60,000 nt of DNA from Acanthaster planci (taxonomy: Eukaryota > Echinodermata > Asteroidea > Valvatida > Acanthasteridae). The notes under the pieces were generated by a model that made no database searches, was not told the origin of the DNA, and was given only the letters and a program-made list of their open reading frames with translations. Positions 36,201-47,385 of the stretch are shown in pieces (the stretch's first letter is position 1; every line of letters starts with the position of its first letter). The stretch spans positions 893,214 to 953,213 of the forward strand of contig NW_019091384.1 in assembly GCF_001949145.1 (NCBI RefSeq), in the 5' to 3' direction. The translations under genes were made by a program, and so were the position numbers.

Positions 36201-39200
36201 CTGTGATTCGGTTTAACCAAAACCATGACCCCTCTGCACACACTTCAATGCAGCTTGCGTTTTCTGCTTGTCTGTTAACGCCTTGTTTGGAGTCCCGTTG
36301 ATTTAGTCGATGGGGTAATTATAAGGATGAGGGATTTGTCAGAACTACAAACTTATTATTAGCCTGAACTTACCCGCAACAATAAAAAGCATTATAAATT
36401 TTCATTACAAGATAGGACGCAGGCTAAGTCTGCGCCTACATTTGCTCAAAATTGCATTATGCCACAGGTACAACACACGAATGGCCAACGCAGTCAAGTA
36501 TACTTAAGACGCCCCTTGTAATAGTAAATTTTGTGCAAATTGTTATTCAGTTAAAAAACTCATTAGTTGGCAAAAATAAAAAGTAAATGCTAAATGATGA
36601 AGACGCATCCGAACGAGTTGGATTTAATGGGAGTCGTTATTTTTTAATACGTGAATTGCAAGGGAAATAAGTTGCATGTCTTCCGTGAATCAAACAACGA
36701 TTTTCAAGCACATAAAAGTATGGTTTGATTAGGTTGGGCAATACGACGGGGTTGCAACGCTGTTTCTTGCAAGACCTAATTTGTAACAGGTCAATTTCAT
36801 TGGACGTTAATTGTGACACTGCAGCGTGTCATCGAAGGGCTAAAATAAACGTAACGTATCGACGAAGAGCAACTTTTCGTGACGTCACTGAGGTGTGAAC
36901 ATAGTGGATCGTGTTGATGACGTGAAGGATGTGATAGCTGTATAGCACAGTGTGGCGTCATCAGTAGCTTATGGTCTGGAGCGGCCTCGGGTGATAGCAT
37001 TGATGTAGTCCTGAACCAAAAAGTCAGATCGACTTTCACTATTGTACGCGTCTACGTTGTTGAACGTAGTTTTAAAGGGCCACGGTGGGGAAAGATATTG
37101 TCAGGCAATTAACTTTTGTTGAGGGGAAAACAGAACTTGTTGTGAAGTAGTTGTCATTTCCACACATTTTCCATTCTAAGATGAATCTCAGGTATGAAAA
37201 TGGCTTTAAAAAGAGCCGTTCAACTCTTAAACATTGCGCATGCATTACACCCCAAAACATATCCCTCTTTAAATTGCGTTTACTGTCAAATGGTGCCATC
37301 GTTTTGTGTGAAAGGCTAATCTTGATTTGATTTTGTCGTAATTACGTAACAGAAACTGATCCCTCCAAACACTGTTGCAGAAGAGAAACATTAATTAACA
37401 TATTTTTATGACTCTGAGTACGAGTGCATATTTATGCAGCTGTAGTTCTCGCAGGCGAGTAGTATTACTCTTTCATAATCAAGAGATCGGGTTTATTTAC
37501 AAGCGTATCAAAGGTGTTCCTGTTCAACTCTTTCACAATGGACTAACCTGTCACGCAGAGATGGTACAGGCTCCGGTGGTCTTCATACACGCTGTTGTGC
37601 GGGTCGCTTCCAGGCACGTAGTCTCCCAGACCAATTGTGGAGATGGAGATGAAGACGAAATACAGGCTCTCCAGATAGTTCCAGGTGTTCTCCAGAGCAT
37701 CAAATATGGCAGCCGGGATCAGGAAGAAAAAAGTGAAGACGATGGCCGCAATTATCGTCAGATGGAGTATGTGGATGCCAAGGTTGCTGAATTTGTCCTC
37801 TGTGAGACATATATGGCAGGGGAGAAACTTAACTTTAGAGGAAGACAGACACGGGCTTGTATGGCTTGTACATTTTGTAGGGTATTATTTAGGGATCAGC
37901 AACGTACATGTAGGTGACTGACATGCTTGGAAGGAAGTTAGGACTGACTGATTAATGATACTCTGGCTTCCACCTCACAAGCTAGACAACGACAGGTGTG
38001 ATACCTCTACCAAAGCTGGCCCCAACACACAGCATGGATTAGACCGAACTATAACACACAAACACATAGCGCAATTCCTGACGTGGCAGATATCTAAAAC
38101 TATTATATGAACCGTTTAAGAAATATGAGCGAACAAGTGCAGACCATGAAGCGAGGTGAAAGAGCTATTCGCTCTTTACAAGGAGTGGCCATCTTGGAAC
38201 AAAAGTGAGGCTGAACTGGCAAAACAACGACTTTTGTGTTGATACAATGTGGGTTGTTCAGTTGTTACATGTACACAATAGCTCACTCAAGTTAAAACAC
38301 GCTTGCCTGTAAAGCCTTTCTTTCAGCCCAACCGTACAAAGGGTCTAAACACCGAGAGACTAGCCAAGTTTAAGCCATCAGAACAGAAATGCCGTAGCAT
38401 GTACTTTGCGGGCGCGGCCGGCCACGTGACCTTACCTGTTGGCGATGAAACACTACGTTTGCTTTCTTTCTTTCCTGGACCAATTGTAGGACAAATAAAA
38501 GCATTTCAACCATTTTAAATCTCGTCATCTTGTCAGTGAGAACCATTGGTGTATGTGGACACACCGGAAATGTCAAGATGTAGCATGAAAGGGGCGTGCA
38601 TATTTTTGCGCAGTTTTGATGCAGATCCAAAGTATTTTAGGCAAATGTTTTCATAGAACTGTGAGTTGGTGAAACCACAATCTGGTTTTCGTTGAGTTCA
38701 CTCAAGCTTGTCTTCTTGCATTGTCTTCTACAGCTTCATGTACTGTATCTTTGTTGAAAAGTCATTCTGAGAGGTTTCCTGGTATCATGTAACAGACTTT
38801 GGGAGTGCTTCTTTTAATGATCTGCAAAACCTTTCCGTTTCTCATTTCAGAACCGTTTCAGTTTTCACTTCCACAGAAAACATAATGCAAAATGCCTGAA
38901 TGTCATTCATCCGTTTAACACCTCCTTGCCTGTGTAGAGCTTGAGCAATATCTGATAAGCCATATGCACTTACGAGATTTGAGCTTTAGATTCATCAGGC
39001 TGTATAAGGTATTGTTTCTTTGTCGCACTTTTCACACAGTTACTATAAAGGAGACTAACAACGTCATGCTCATGAAGTATGCAATGAAACTGTCTAAGAT
39101 TTATAGCTCCAAGTGGCGTAAACATTGCCTCTTATTCTGTCGTACTGTGACTGTAGGCCTATAGTATACTTCGATGGGGAAAGAATACTCGGATGCTAAG

Positions 39201-42200
39201 AGGCAGCTTCCAGCCACTCGTACAGCTTATCGTTTTAACTCGCAAAGAGAGGAATGAAATGGGTTTGTAACAAAGAAACTTATCCCGGACAGAAAAGCCT
39301 GTATAAAATCGCTGTGTCAAACTAGACAGTCCATTTACTCACGTTGTTTTCTGATTAAGCATTCCAGAAGCCGCTGTGAGGGTCTGTTGCATAGAGACAC
39401 CATCATGCCCAGAAATAGAAACGTGAAGGGTATGCCCACCAGTGAGTACACAATACTGAAAGCTTTGGCGCCTTCTGAGAGGGGAGTCATGTGACCATAA
39501 CCTGGGACAACGAATAGAGAGAGTAGAAAAATAAACGGTACCATGGAGCTGTAAAAAAAGAGGGGGCATGAGCGCAAGTGTTGATTAAATTTCACGCTTA
39601 TTACAGGATTTTGAGATAAGGGGTTTTAGGAATTGAGCCTTTTTGACTCAGTATATCTCCTTCCCCTCTTTATTCTTGGCTATCTGGAAATCAATGTCAA
39701 CGTGAAAAGTTATCGTTGCTTTATGTATGTGATAAGCGAAACGACATGATATTTAACGTGCAGGTCTTTATGTTTTTAAGAACGTAATTCCTTATAGCTA
39801 CACCATAATTTTTTTCTGGCATAGAATAATCGAGATTTGAGATGCCAATTCAATACAATAAAATAAGTTTTAGAAACATATTAGGAAGATGATTTTATAG
39901 GCTGTAAAGTTTAAATACAAAGCATAATTATTACGAAGAAAATGCTGACACCATTTTAACGAGGCACCGAAAGAGTCGATGCAAAGTGCAGGCACGTCCC
40001 TCACATATTAAATTGCCTTTCTTATCTATCTACATTTGATTAAAACTTGAGCATGCATGGTATTTCGCACTGGCAGAGTTTCATAGGGTTGCCTTGCGTA
40101 ACACATTTACGACATCAAGCACGAACTGATAAGCTTAAAGCACAACTGGGACTTGACTGGTTTGTGAATCTGTAACCGATGATTATACACGTATACTAAT
40201 GAAATATTTAAACTAAACCAGACAATCTTAACTCTTGATCGAAATTAGTATTTTGGGAGTCCAGAATCTAGGAGAAACGATACATTAGCCTCAAAATCAG
40301 CAATATTACATTTTCCACGAAAGGAAACTGAAAAACTTGAAACTTCTGCCATTATTACTTTATAATTTATCAATTTTCATTTCAGGATATTTAGCAGCGG
40401 TCATGCCAAATTGCCAGCTTTATTGGACTGTCTGTGCAAAGCTATGCGTCAAGTTAGGAAATAAACAAGCTTTGTACATCATCAAGAAAACAAAACACCG
40501 CACAGACATTCATATTAGGAAAGTATAATTAAAATTGTCTAAACTGTTTAATTAAGGCCTTCATTCGACCTTCACAAAGACATTTGAATTTAAAAGTCAT
40601 GCGTTTGTAGTCTTAGAAAGATACCGACTATGCCTCTATGACCCCAAAGTAATTATCGAACGGGTGCATGAACCCACGATAAATTTTCACGGTAATTCCT
40701 GACATAAGAATAATAAATGCATCTGTTGATATCAAATTCGACGGTAAGGCCGCTTGAAATTGTAGCAGTTCCAGTGTTCCAGATGGGCCCCTTTCTCGAG
40801 TTCAGCAAGGATATCAAATATACAACGTATGGATTCAAACTTGAAAAACTTTAAGTTGTGTTGTGAGGATACTTGAGGTTTTTATTATGAAAACGCCAGA
40901 TCTTACAGTTTTTACACAAAAATGCACATTCACGACTGACGTTGCTGAAAGCAAAACATTTTCGGGGGAGCGGCTTGGCACTCATCCATCAACAATGGAA
41001 GGGGGTCAGTTCTGACATACTTTCAAGCAAATTTTCTTTTCTCTTTTCCGTTTTCCCCATTTTCCAGAGGCAAGAGCCCCTAGCCCCCCCCCCATAATGT
41101 CCATGTGCATATTCCTACATACCAATGTCATCCCCCAAAAGTCTATTCCTTACGGTAACTCAGCTGAAGAATGGACCCGACTTCAGTACATGTATCCAGC
41201 AAGAAATAAGACCGAAAGGTAACCCCCCCAACATGTCCAATCGCTATACACACTCTATAGACTATTGTTATATAACACATCCCCGAGATGTCTAAAAAGA
41301 ATTCCTCAGATTCCAGTGAAACAATGACCAACACAAAGCAGGGGGAGGGTTCTCTCTGTCTCATATCTTGCTTTATATGTGAGCACCGGTGAGTGGATCG
41401 TCCGCGGGATCCGAAGTATTCCAAAAAGAGGTGGCCCTTTTCATGACTGATCAAAAATAGTTGCTGGAGCTTTCACATTCATAACATTCAAAATGGCCGA
41501 CGCCTTTCCGGTTCAGAATGACTACAAATAACATTCTCCCATGACGTACACAGGTTCTTTTGCGCATAAAATCCGTCATGTGAATGTTGTGGTCAACTGC
41601 AGTTGACAAAAGTTAATAGGTATCTTAAGAAAAAAGGAAAAAAGATCCAGCATCAATCAGGAGGCCGTTAAGGACGATCAACTTATTATACTATTACCTG
41701 GCCTATGAAAATTGATTTTTTTTTTGTCTATCCAAATGTCCACGTCTGTCTACGGCGGTAAAAACCCACTGGCCTGCACGCGTACACCACGATATAATAA
41801 TAATATTTACGGTGTTGTGCTTGGATATTGGTGATTTGGTCTTCCTGGATTTACAAAACCTTGCATCGATTTCGATCTGACACTGTGTTAATTGTATCAC
41901 GCTGGCTCGTCGAGTAGCGCTTTGTGGAAAAAAGTGAGACTTAAACGTAACAGCTGACAAACGATTGTACAGTCTGAAGACTTCCTTCTCATATGCTTAC
42001 GAAATCAGGTTATTCAGAAATTGTCGATACAAATGGAGAAATATTCAATGTTGATGCACTTTATGTAGTAGGCCAATACTTAAAATAACAAGTTTCAGAC
42101 AAACATTACAGATGTAGGCCTACATGTTACACAAGTATAATAGGAGATGGCATGTATGCAGCTGGTACTCGGTGAGAGTTCCTTTAACATGGCACAGAAC

Positions 42201-44470
42201 CATTAATAAAACGTTATGTACAACCCCTCTAGTAATATGCATAACGAAATGGGGGAAAAAAGGAATAAAAACTTTATGGCTACACGTCGGTGCCGCCATG
42301 TACATAGACCTATATACAAATTTTTCACGAGGTTGGATTACGTTTTATAATATTTCGTGTGGTGCAGATTTGTGGGGTGTGAGGGGTCGCTCAAACTATT
42401 TATTTATTTGTACTTTAATTTTTATTATTTATTTGTAACGTTGAATGGCATTCCTCTGGTTCTTCTCAAAGTTTCAGAACATTTTCAAGTTCAATGATAT
42501 CTTTTAAAAAGAGCTGGTGTTGCAGGTTTGTACTGGTACCAGCATGACTGGTACATTGTTGAAAAATTACAGTGTCCTACACGAGCGTTTCTGTAAAATG
42601 TATCATTGGATAACAGCAAATCTGTGCAATAAATATCAATGACGGATCAAGAACCAAATTTTCAGGGGAGCCAGATGTGTTTTTTTTGGGGGGGGAGCAA
42701 ACATTTTGGGAATTTTTTCTTTTTTTATGTAGGCCTAACCGGTTATAGCCTTTCTGAAGGCACCAGCTACATTTTGGGGATTTCTTCACACGTTTTGAAC
42801 GAAAAGAAATAAGATAATTAAAAAAATTCGCCTCCACCATATTATTTCAAAAGTTATTAACAAACAGTTCCTTTCTTAATTGCTTTGTGGGAAGCATGGC
42901 CCCGCCCCCTGGATCCGCCCTCGACAGAAAAGCTTGTGACTCCATGGTGTTGCGTTGTGTATTACAACGGAAACCGCAATCAAGTTTGTAAGTGCATGAA
43001 TTAACATTAATTTACATATCGACCCAAGTACACAAAACTAGCTTCTGTGAAGCTGGTTTCAACATTTTTCTAGTGTTTTACGTTTATGTGATAGCGTCAT
43101 TGCTTTCACGGATAAACTGTTTTTTGAAGCCATTCAATTTGTCAAAAGAAAAGAATTGTCCCCCCCCCCCAAAAAAAACCCCGAAAACAATTGGAGTAAA
43201 GAAATATAGTATGCCTAATTAGGAGTAAACATCTTCTAATCGTTTTGAAACCAATTTTGTGAAAATCGGGCTTGCCGATCTCACAGTCACACAAAGCGCA
43301 TTTTCCGAGACGGGTCAGCCAAAAATCCAATCTCCATTGACATGCTCAATGCACACAAGCCAACATGCGCGAAATTTAACTTCAAATGAAGGTAACATCA
43401 AAACTATAATGCCATATTGAATTTAAACTTCACGTTTTTACTGAACAGTGTGAGTGCCTTTACAAGCATGCAAAGTTTCAAAACAATCAGGCACGTAACA
43501 GTGGAGTTTTTCCCAGGAGGCTCAATCCTCCCCTGGAACCTCACATCAGCCCTCAAACCCCTGCTCTTGTAGGGTTACTCTCTAAATGAAAAAGAGTGAA
43601 AAACTCACTCTCAAAAAGAGTGTGTCCCTTATAAAATCAATCCAACAGAGTGAAAAACCACTCCAAAAAAGAGTGAAAACTAGGTCTACTCCAAAAGAGA
43701 GAACTTTCCGCTTCTCCAAGGAGCTGTACAAAGGACAACGAAAAGAGTTGTCCTTTTAGAGTCATCTTCCCTCGTTGAGTCTTAGAGTGGTTTTCACTCT
43801 GTTCAGAGTATTTATTAGAATTGGAATGGTGTTATGATGAGTCACCCCTTTTGAGAGTGAGTTTTTCACTCGTTACATTTAGAGGGTAAGATTAGTCGGA
43901 GAACCATGATCACTACCAGAGAGGAAACACGTTACATTGAGCCTTGTACGAAAAATTAATAATGCTCTATTTTGTCGTGGGTTCAAGTCCCAGTAAGCTG
44001 GTACTTTCAATTCCTATAAAAATGTGCAGCATGTCTCTGGGAAGGGGCACAAAACGCACATGCCTCTCCAATCGCGGCGCCGGCATGCCACTGCTTGTTG
44101 CCAAAATGCATAGTGTACTGTTAGAGCACAACTACATTTACTACTAACCGATAGTTGTTATTAAAGTAACACTGTAGAAGACTGCTGATGCAAAGTCCCA
44201 GACTCTGTAGGATGAGCCATCCTCCTCCAAGCGAATCCCCTTACTACCCACAGCCAGAACCTCCTCCATGAAAGCATACAGGTCGGAGAAGTTCACGCAG
44301 GGGTTCTCCCTCACGAAGGCATCAGACAAACCCTGTAGTTTGGCTACATAGTTACTCTCCACCGACTGCTCGAAGGCTAAAAATACCCCGGCGCCAAGGC
44401 ACAGGTACAATATGTATGCAATGGTCAGCACAAGAAACCTGAAGTAACTGTTCTCTGTCAGCGCTGACAT
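30056..44470 (-). CDS. Two-pore-domain potassium channel, TWIK-like (complete, four exons)
   Basis: K2P channels are dimers whose chains have four membrane helices and two pore loops; they carry background K+ current that sets resting potential. The joined exons give about 317 residues (human TWIK1 has 336). Seen: M1 (about 12-30), a cap with Cys58 (NPCVNFSDL) likely forming the inter-subunit disulfide and an N-glycosylation sequon at Asn60, P1 TIGYG (106-110) in TTIGYGHMTPLSEGAKAF, M2 with GIPFTFLFL, M3 (about 172-195), P2 TIGLGDYVPG (215-224), M4 with GYLLVGVGSLLLLCETV, and an acidic tail. The TIGLGDYVPG filter and the short tail point to the KCNK1/6/7 branch. Start: ATG at 44470 with A at -3; the open frame upstream begins at GTG and meets an in-frame TGA at 44525-44527. 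Confidence 0.93.
30308..30392 (+). repeat. 85-bp direct repeat, copy 1
   Basis: It differs from the copy at 30566-30650 at only a few positions (for example TTTTTGTGTTGGGG versus TTTTTGCGTTGGGG). Both end ATTAATAAGCACTG. The unit spacing is 258 bp. Confidence 0.92.
30439..30511 (-). tRNA. tRNA-like Pol III unit (tRNA-derived SINE head or odd tRNA)
   Basis: On the - strand a 73-nt cloverleaf can be drawn. Acceptor AGCTCGG pairs with CCGAGTA (one mismatch, one wobble). The D arm is GTC/GAC with an A box TGGTCGAGTGG. The anticodon stem TCTGC/GCAGG closes an 8-base loop (ACTAGTAA). The T arm is GTGGG-TTCGAGT-CCCAC with a perfect B box GGTTCGAGTCC. A run of eight T follows 10 bases downstream (30428-30421), a Pol III terminator. 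The oversized anticodon loop argues against a working tRNA and no isotype can be assigned. Confidence 0.65.
30566..30650 (+). repeat. 85-bp direct repeat, copy 2
   Basis: Partner of 30308-30392. The pair brackets the tRNA-like unit, inside the K2P intron. Confidence 0.92.
32826..32983 (+). repeat. 33-bp minisatellite (GAGCAAACCGGTGAGCACTG...)
   Basis: Four complete units start at 32826, 32859, 32892 and 32925, with a partial fifth at 32958. Each begins GAGCAAACCGGTGAGCACTG or a close variant. Because 33 is divisible by three, one frame reads as an 11-residue repeat (EQTGEHCFCLT), but there is no sign of a gene. Reversed fragments of the unit lie just upstream at 32766-32815. Confidence 0.93.
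33593..33640 (+). repeat. Dispersed repeat copy (partner of 11474-11521)
   Basis: GGGACAAGTAATTTTCACTA and CCCCTCAAACCATGCTGTAT match the copy in the TPC intron. Confidence 0.6.
37548..37799 (-). CDS. K2P exon 3: M3 and second pore
   Basis: The acceptor is ...tctcacag and the donor ACAG|gttagt. It encodes M3 (HILHLTIIAAIVFTFFFLIP), the pore helix LESLYFVFISIS and the filter TIGLGDYVPG. Long + strand frames over this stretch are antisense shadows. Confidence 0.95.
39343..39501 (-). CDS. K2P exon 2: first filter and M2
   Basis: The acceptor is ...tcccag and the donor CAAC|gtgagt. It completes TIGYG and encodes HMTPLSEGAKAFSIVYSLVG, then IPFTFLFLGMMVSLCNRPSQ. Confidence 0.95.
42637..42923. mobile_element. 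Putative short DNA transposon, same end type as 28810 element
   Basis: CAATGACGGATCAAGAACC at the left and CCCCCTGGATCCGCCCTCG at the right are imperfect inverted ends. It contains homopolymer runs. No target duplication is seen. Confidence 0.45.
43578..43886. mobile_element. Second copy of MITE family B
   Basis: TA-CTCTCTAAAT (43576-43587) and ATTTAGAGGG-TA (to 43888) bound about 309 bp rich in AGAGTGAAAAACTCACTC-type inverted words, matching the 24911 element. It lies in the first intron of the K+ channel gene. Confidence 0.75.
44149..44470 (-). CDS. K2P exon 1: N-terminus, M1, cap, P1 helix
   Basis: It runs from ATG (MSALTENSYFRF) to ACTATCG|gttagt. It encodes M1, the extracellular cap and VWDFASAVFYSVTLITTI. 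Upstream sequence to 44527 is open and may be 5' UTR, or belong to a longer N-terminus if an upstream exon splices into ...ctccag or ...ccccag. Confidence 0.9.
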
Positions 44471-45216
44471 TATTTTTGTCAAAGCTGGGGAAATTCTTAC
44501 GAAGCTGGAGATATCCACGGACAGTCAATCAATCATGTACATATAAGTTGTCAGCTTCAAATGCAGTGACCATACTGCAAAGCTCGCACTAACGTTGTGT
44601 GTCGTGAACGCCCGCATATCACGATTGCCGCTCCTGCACGTAGTTTCCTGGCATCCGTGGAGTAGTTATTGTTATCGGTCAGGTCGCTGCATTGAGGACT
44701 ACATGTGGCCCTAGGCCCTAACCTACCCGTTAATGACTATCAGGTAATATAGCCCCTGAATACAACCGCTTTTTTTTGTTGATCGATAGAATGTACAACT
44801 TCACATGATCTGACGACAGTGAAACTTCTCGCTAGTTTAGGTGTGAATGCGTTCTTGCAAACATGTAGCGGCCTCTCGTACTCAATAAAACCTTATCCTC
44901 CATGTTACAACGGCACCGTCACAAATGAACGCTTCAATATGGTAATAAAAACGTAGTCTGACAACCTTCATGCGATCAACTCATGCGTGAGTGGCTCCTC
45001 CCATTCTTTGTTTCAGTGGAACTGGTCTGATTAGTGGTACCAGTAGCCTATAAAAAGTAGCCGTTTCTGGTTGTAGCAGGTGAGTGCGGTGATTTCAGTG
45101 GTGCACACTCAGGCCCGAGGGAGTTTTTAGCGGCGTAGCAGACTGACAGGAACAATGGAAGAGATCAGTAGCCTATTCGGACTTTTTGTGACGAAAATAT
45201 AGTGTTATCCATTTGA

Positions 45217-45283
45217 GTAATTCCATAAATTTTGGGTCCGACGTGTGAGTTTTTTCTGTCCCTGTTACCCTGACCTGTGTCAT
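45217..45283. mobile_element. Truncated left end of MITE family A
   Basis: TAATTCCATAAATTTTGGGTCC followed by CTGTCCCTGTTACC matches the left arm of the 5157-5382 element. It breaks off where a hAT-like element is inserted. Confidence 0.5.
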
Positions 45284-45288
45284 GGGAT

Positions 45289-45988
45289 CCGATTGGCATA
45301 AATTTGTGCCTGAAATTGGGGGATGGGGAACGGTGGGGGGGGGGCTTGCCCAGCCATGAAAAGTTGAAAAGTCGGGGGGGATTTATCATTAAATATGTTT
45401 TATATTGCCCTCATTCAATACAATGTTCACGCGCGCATTACAATGAATGTTACATGATTAAGAAAAATATGAAAATCTCCTAGAAATTGTAGTAAAATAA
45501 GCAAAGAAGTATTGCACAACTACCTAAAATGAATATGACAAAACACGAACCAATATCAATAATTTAGAACTACCAGCCTCATCAGGATAAATGATGATAA
45601 ATACAAAGTATCGTCAGCGTAACAGTGGATCTGTGGGTGGTGAAGTTTGACAATGTCGCACAGCTGACTGGTATAAGAATAAACATACAGAATGACACCA
45701 TACGACTTAATTGTAAGGGGCTGATGCTCATGATATTGATGTACATCTGTAATATGTATTCATAATGGCACATTTATGGCCTTTTAAAAATTGCTTTACT
45801 TTTATTTTTGGAGTGATAATGAACGCATTTTTAGTCTTTGGAAGTCTGAAAAATTCTTCACAATCCACTTTAATTTTTGCTCACCACAAAAAGGGGGGGG
45901 GTTCGATAGACCCACCCCTCACCTCAGAATGTGGGTGTGGGTGTGTGTTGGGGGGATAACCCCCATCTCCCATGGATTTACGCCCATG
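45289..45988. mobile_element. hAT-like element, longer copy, perfect 8-bp target duplication
   Basis: CATGGGAT flanks both sides (45281-45288 and 45989-45996). The left end reads GGCATAAATTTGTGC and the right GGATTTACGCCCATG, matching the 21510-21890 element. TCATGATATTGA-type internal text is also shared. This copy has roughly 320 bp of extra internal sequence (about 45375-45715). Confidence 0.82.
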
Positions 45989-46573
45989 CATGGGATATAT
46001 CATTGAAACTGACTTCAAAGTATTTTCATTCGTTTGGCAGGTAAGTTGCATCTCTCAATCACTCGTGGAAATAAAAGAATGTGTTCTAAACTTATAAAAA
46101 AATCATACGCCAGATGTAACAGAGACTGCAAAAAGGATTGTCAGTGTTGAGAATGACCAATATCTTCCTCATTCCTCTGTTTGCCGGGGCCCGGTACCCA
46201 CACAGACGTCCATTGAGAACATCACCTTCACTTGAAATGAGGGGAGGGGCCTGGCGCACATTTATGATAGAAATATACACTTACTCAGTGATTCTCATCA
46301 AGTGAATGAATTTCATGTAGCCTATCGATGCAATTCTCAACTTCCGTAGCCAGCTCAGGCTGCCGCTCATGCAAAATACCTTGAAAGAATGTTATCACAA
46401 CAGGATTATTCTCGGTTTTGAAACAAATTTAGCATACAGGTCACATATTTGACGCCCTTTGAGATTATTTTAAACAAACTTCTCGAGTTCGCATAATTGT
46501 TAAACGCTGTGCTGGGGGAGGGAGCTTTGGCTGAGAGCCAGCAGGTCAGTGCCACTGCAGTAGTGGGATACTG

Positions 46574-46624
46574 CGCGTAAGTACATGTACAACACCTGGT
46601 TGTAGGTGGTGGTGTACTTACGCG
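46574..46624. repeat. Perfect 12-bp inverted repeat hairpin
   Basis: CGCGTAAGTACA (46574-46585) is exactly complementary to TGTACTTACGCG (46613-46624), with a 27-base loop. Confidence 0.75.
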
Positions 46625-47204
46625 AGGTAGCTTCAAGATCAAACAACAGAGGGCGTTACGTGCATGTAGTTACGATTCAAGAGTACCCGTACATGAATCG
46701 CATGGATAGCTAGCTGTAGGCCTACATACACAGTACAGAGATGCGATGTAGGCCTAGATGCGATAACAGGTGTCGAAAACTTGGTAAGTTTGGCACGTTT
46801 AAGATCTGCATTCTCGGTTTCGGTTTAAAACCAGGATAATCAGTGTTCCTCATCTTTCATGTCTTTAGCACTCAGTTCTTATAAATAGGGGAACAAAATT
46901 TAGGCCTACTTTTATAAAACAATCACCAGGGCTAAAGAGTAACTTAGTAAGAGCATTCCTCCATAGTAAGAGTGAGACTTAAGTTGGCATAAGCCTTACT
47001 GTGGTCCTTTTTCCTGCCCACAATTGCCTTTCTAGGCCTACTACTGTGCAAAATCACCCATGCAGTATTTGCAATAAGGCTTATGAAGTTATGGACATAG
47101 TTGGCAGGTAGTCCAACTCCGAGTAACTTGGACCCTACAATTTGCCTTTTTAAACATTTTTTTTAACATTGTTGGGTGATGGTACTTAGTAGTATCAGTG
47201 AGTA

Positions 47205-47385
47205 TAGGGTCCAAGTACCTTCCATAGGCTTTTGCTTCCATTAATTCATTTTACTCAAAATAGCTCCTACCCCAAATCTAATCCTCCAAATTCATATCCA
47301 AACTGGTCCTTAAACTGTCCAATGCACCCGGCTTAGGATCAAGTGAGAACTGGAGATTCCAATAATGCTGAGGTTTACTCACATT
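47205..47385 (+). repeat. Diverged dispersed repeat, copy 1
   Basis: It shares ordered words with 51604-51790: AGGGTCC near the start, then AACTGTC, and GGAGATTCCAAT near the end. Similarity is partial. Confidence 0.45.

Larger units (their letters stand above)
30277..37547 (-). other. K2P intron 3 (about 7.3 kb)
   Basis: It contains the 85-bp repeats with the tRNA-like unit, the 33-bp minisatellite, a dispersed repeat at 33593-33640 and a CRE-like TGACGTCA near 36881. I see no other coding exon. Confidence 0.6.

Noticed and set aside
36881-36889. CRE-like TGACGTCA in a K2P intron
   Set aside because: An 8-base word with no supporting cluster or conservation data.
37408-37917. 169-codon + strand frame
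   Set aside because: It is antisense to the K2P exon at 37548-37799, whose protein is unmistakable.
44471-44518. Extended N-terminus of the K2P channel starting VDISSFVRISPAL
   Set aside because: It begins with GTG, not ATG, and an in-frame TGA lies three codons upstream. ATG at 44470 is the better start unless an upstream exon splices in.
45050-45058. TATAAAAAG as a core promoter
   Set aside because: A single TATA-like word in AT-rich DNA on the strand opposite the K2P gene, with no downstream coding exon; not enough to call a promoter.
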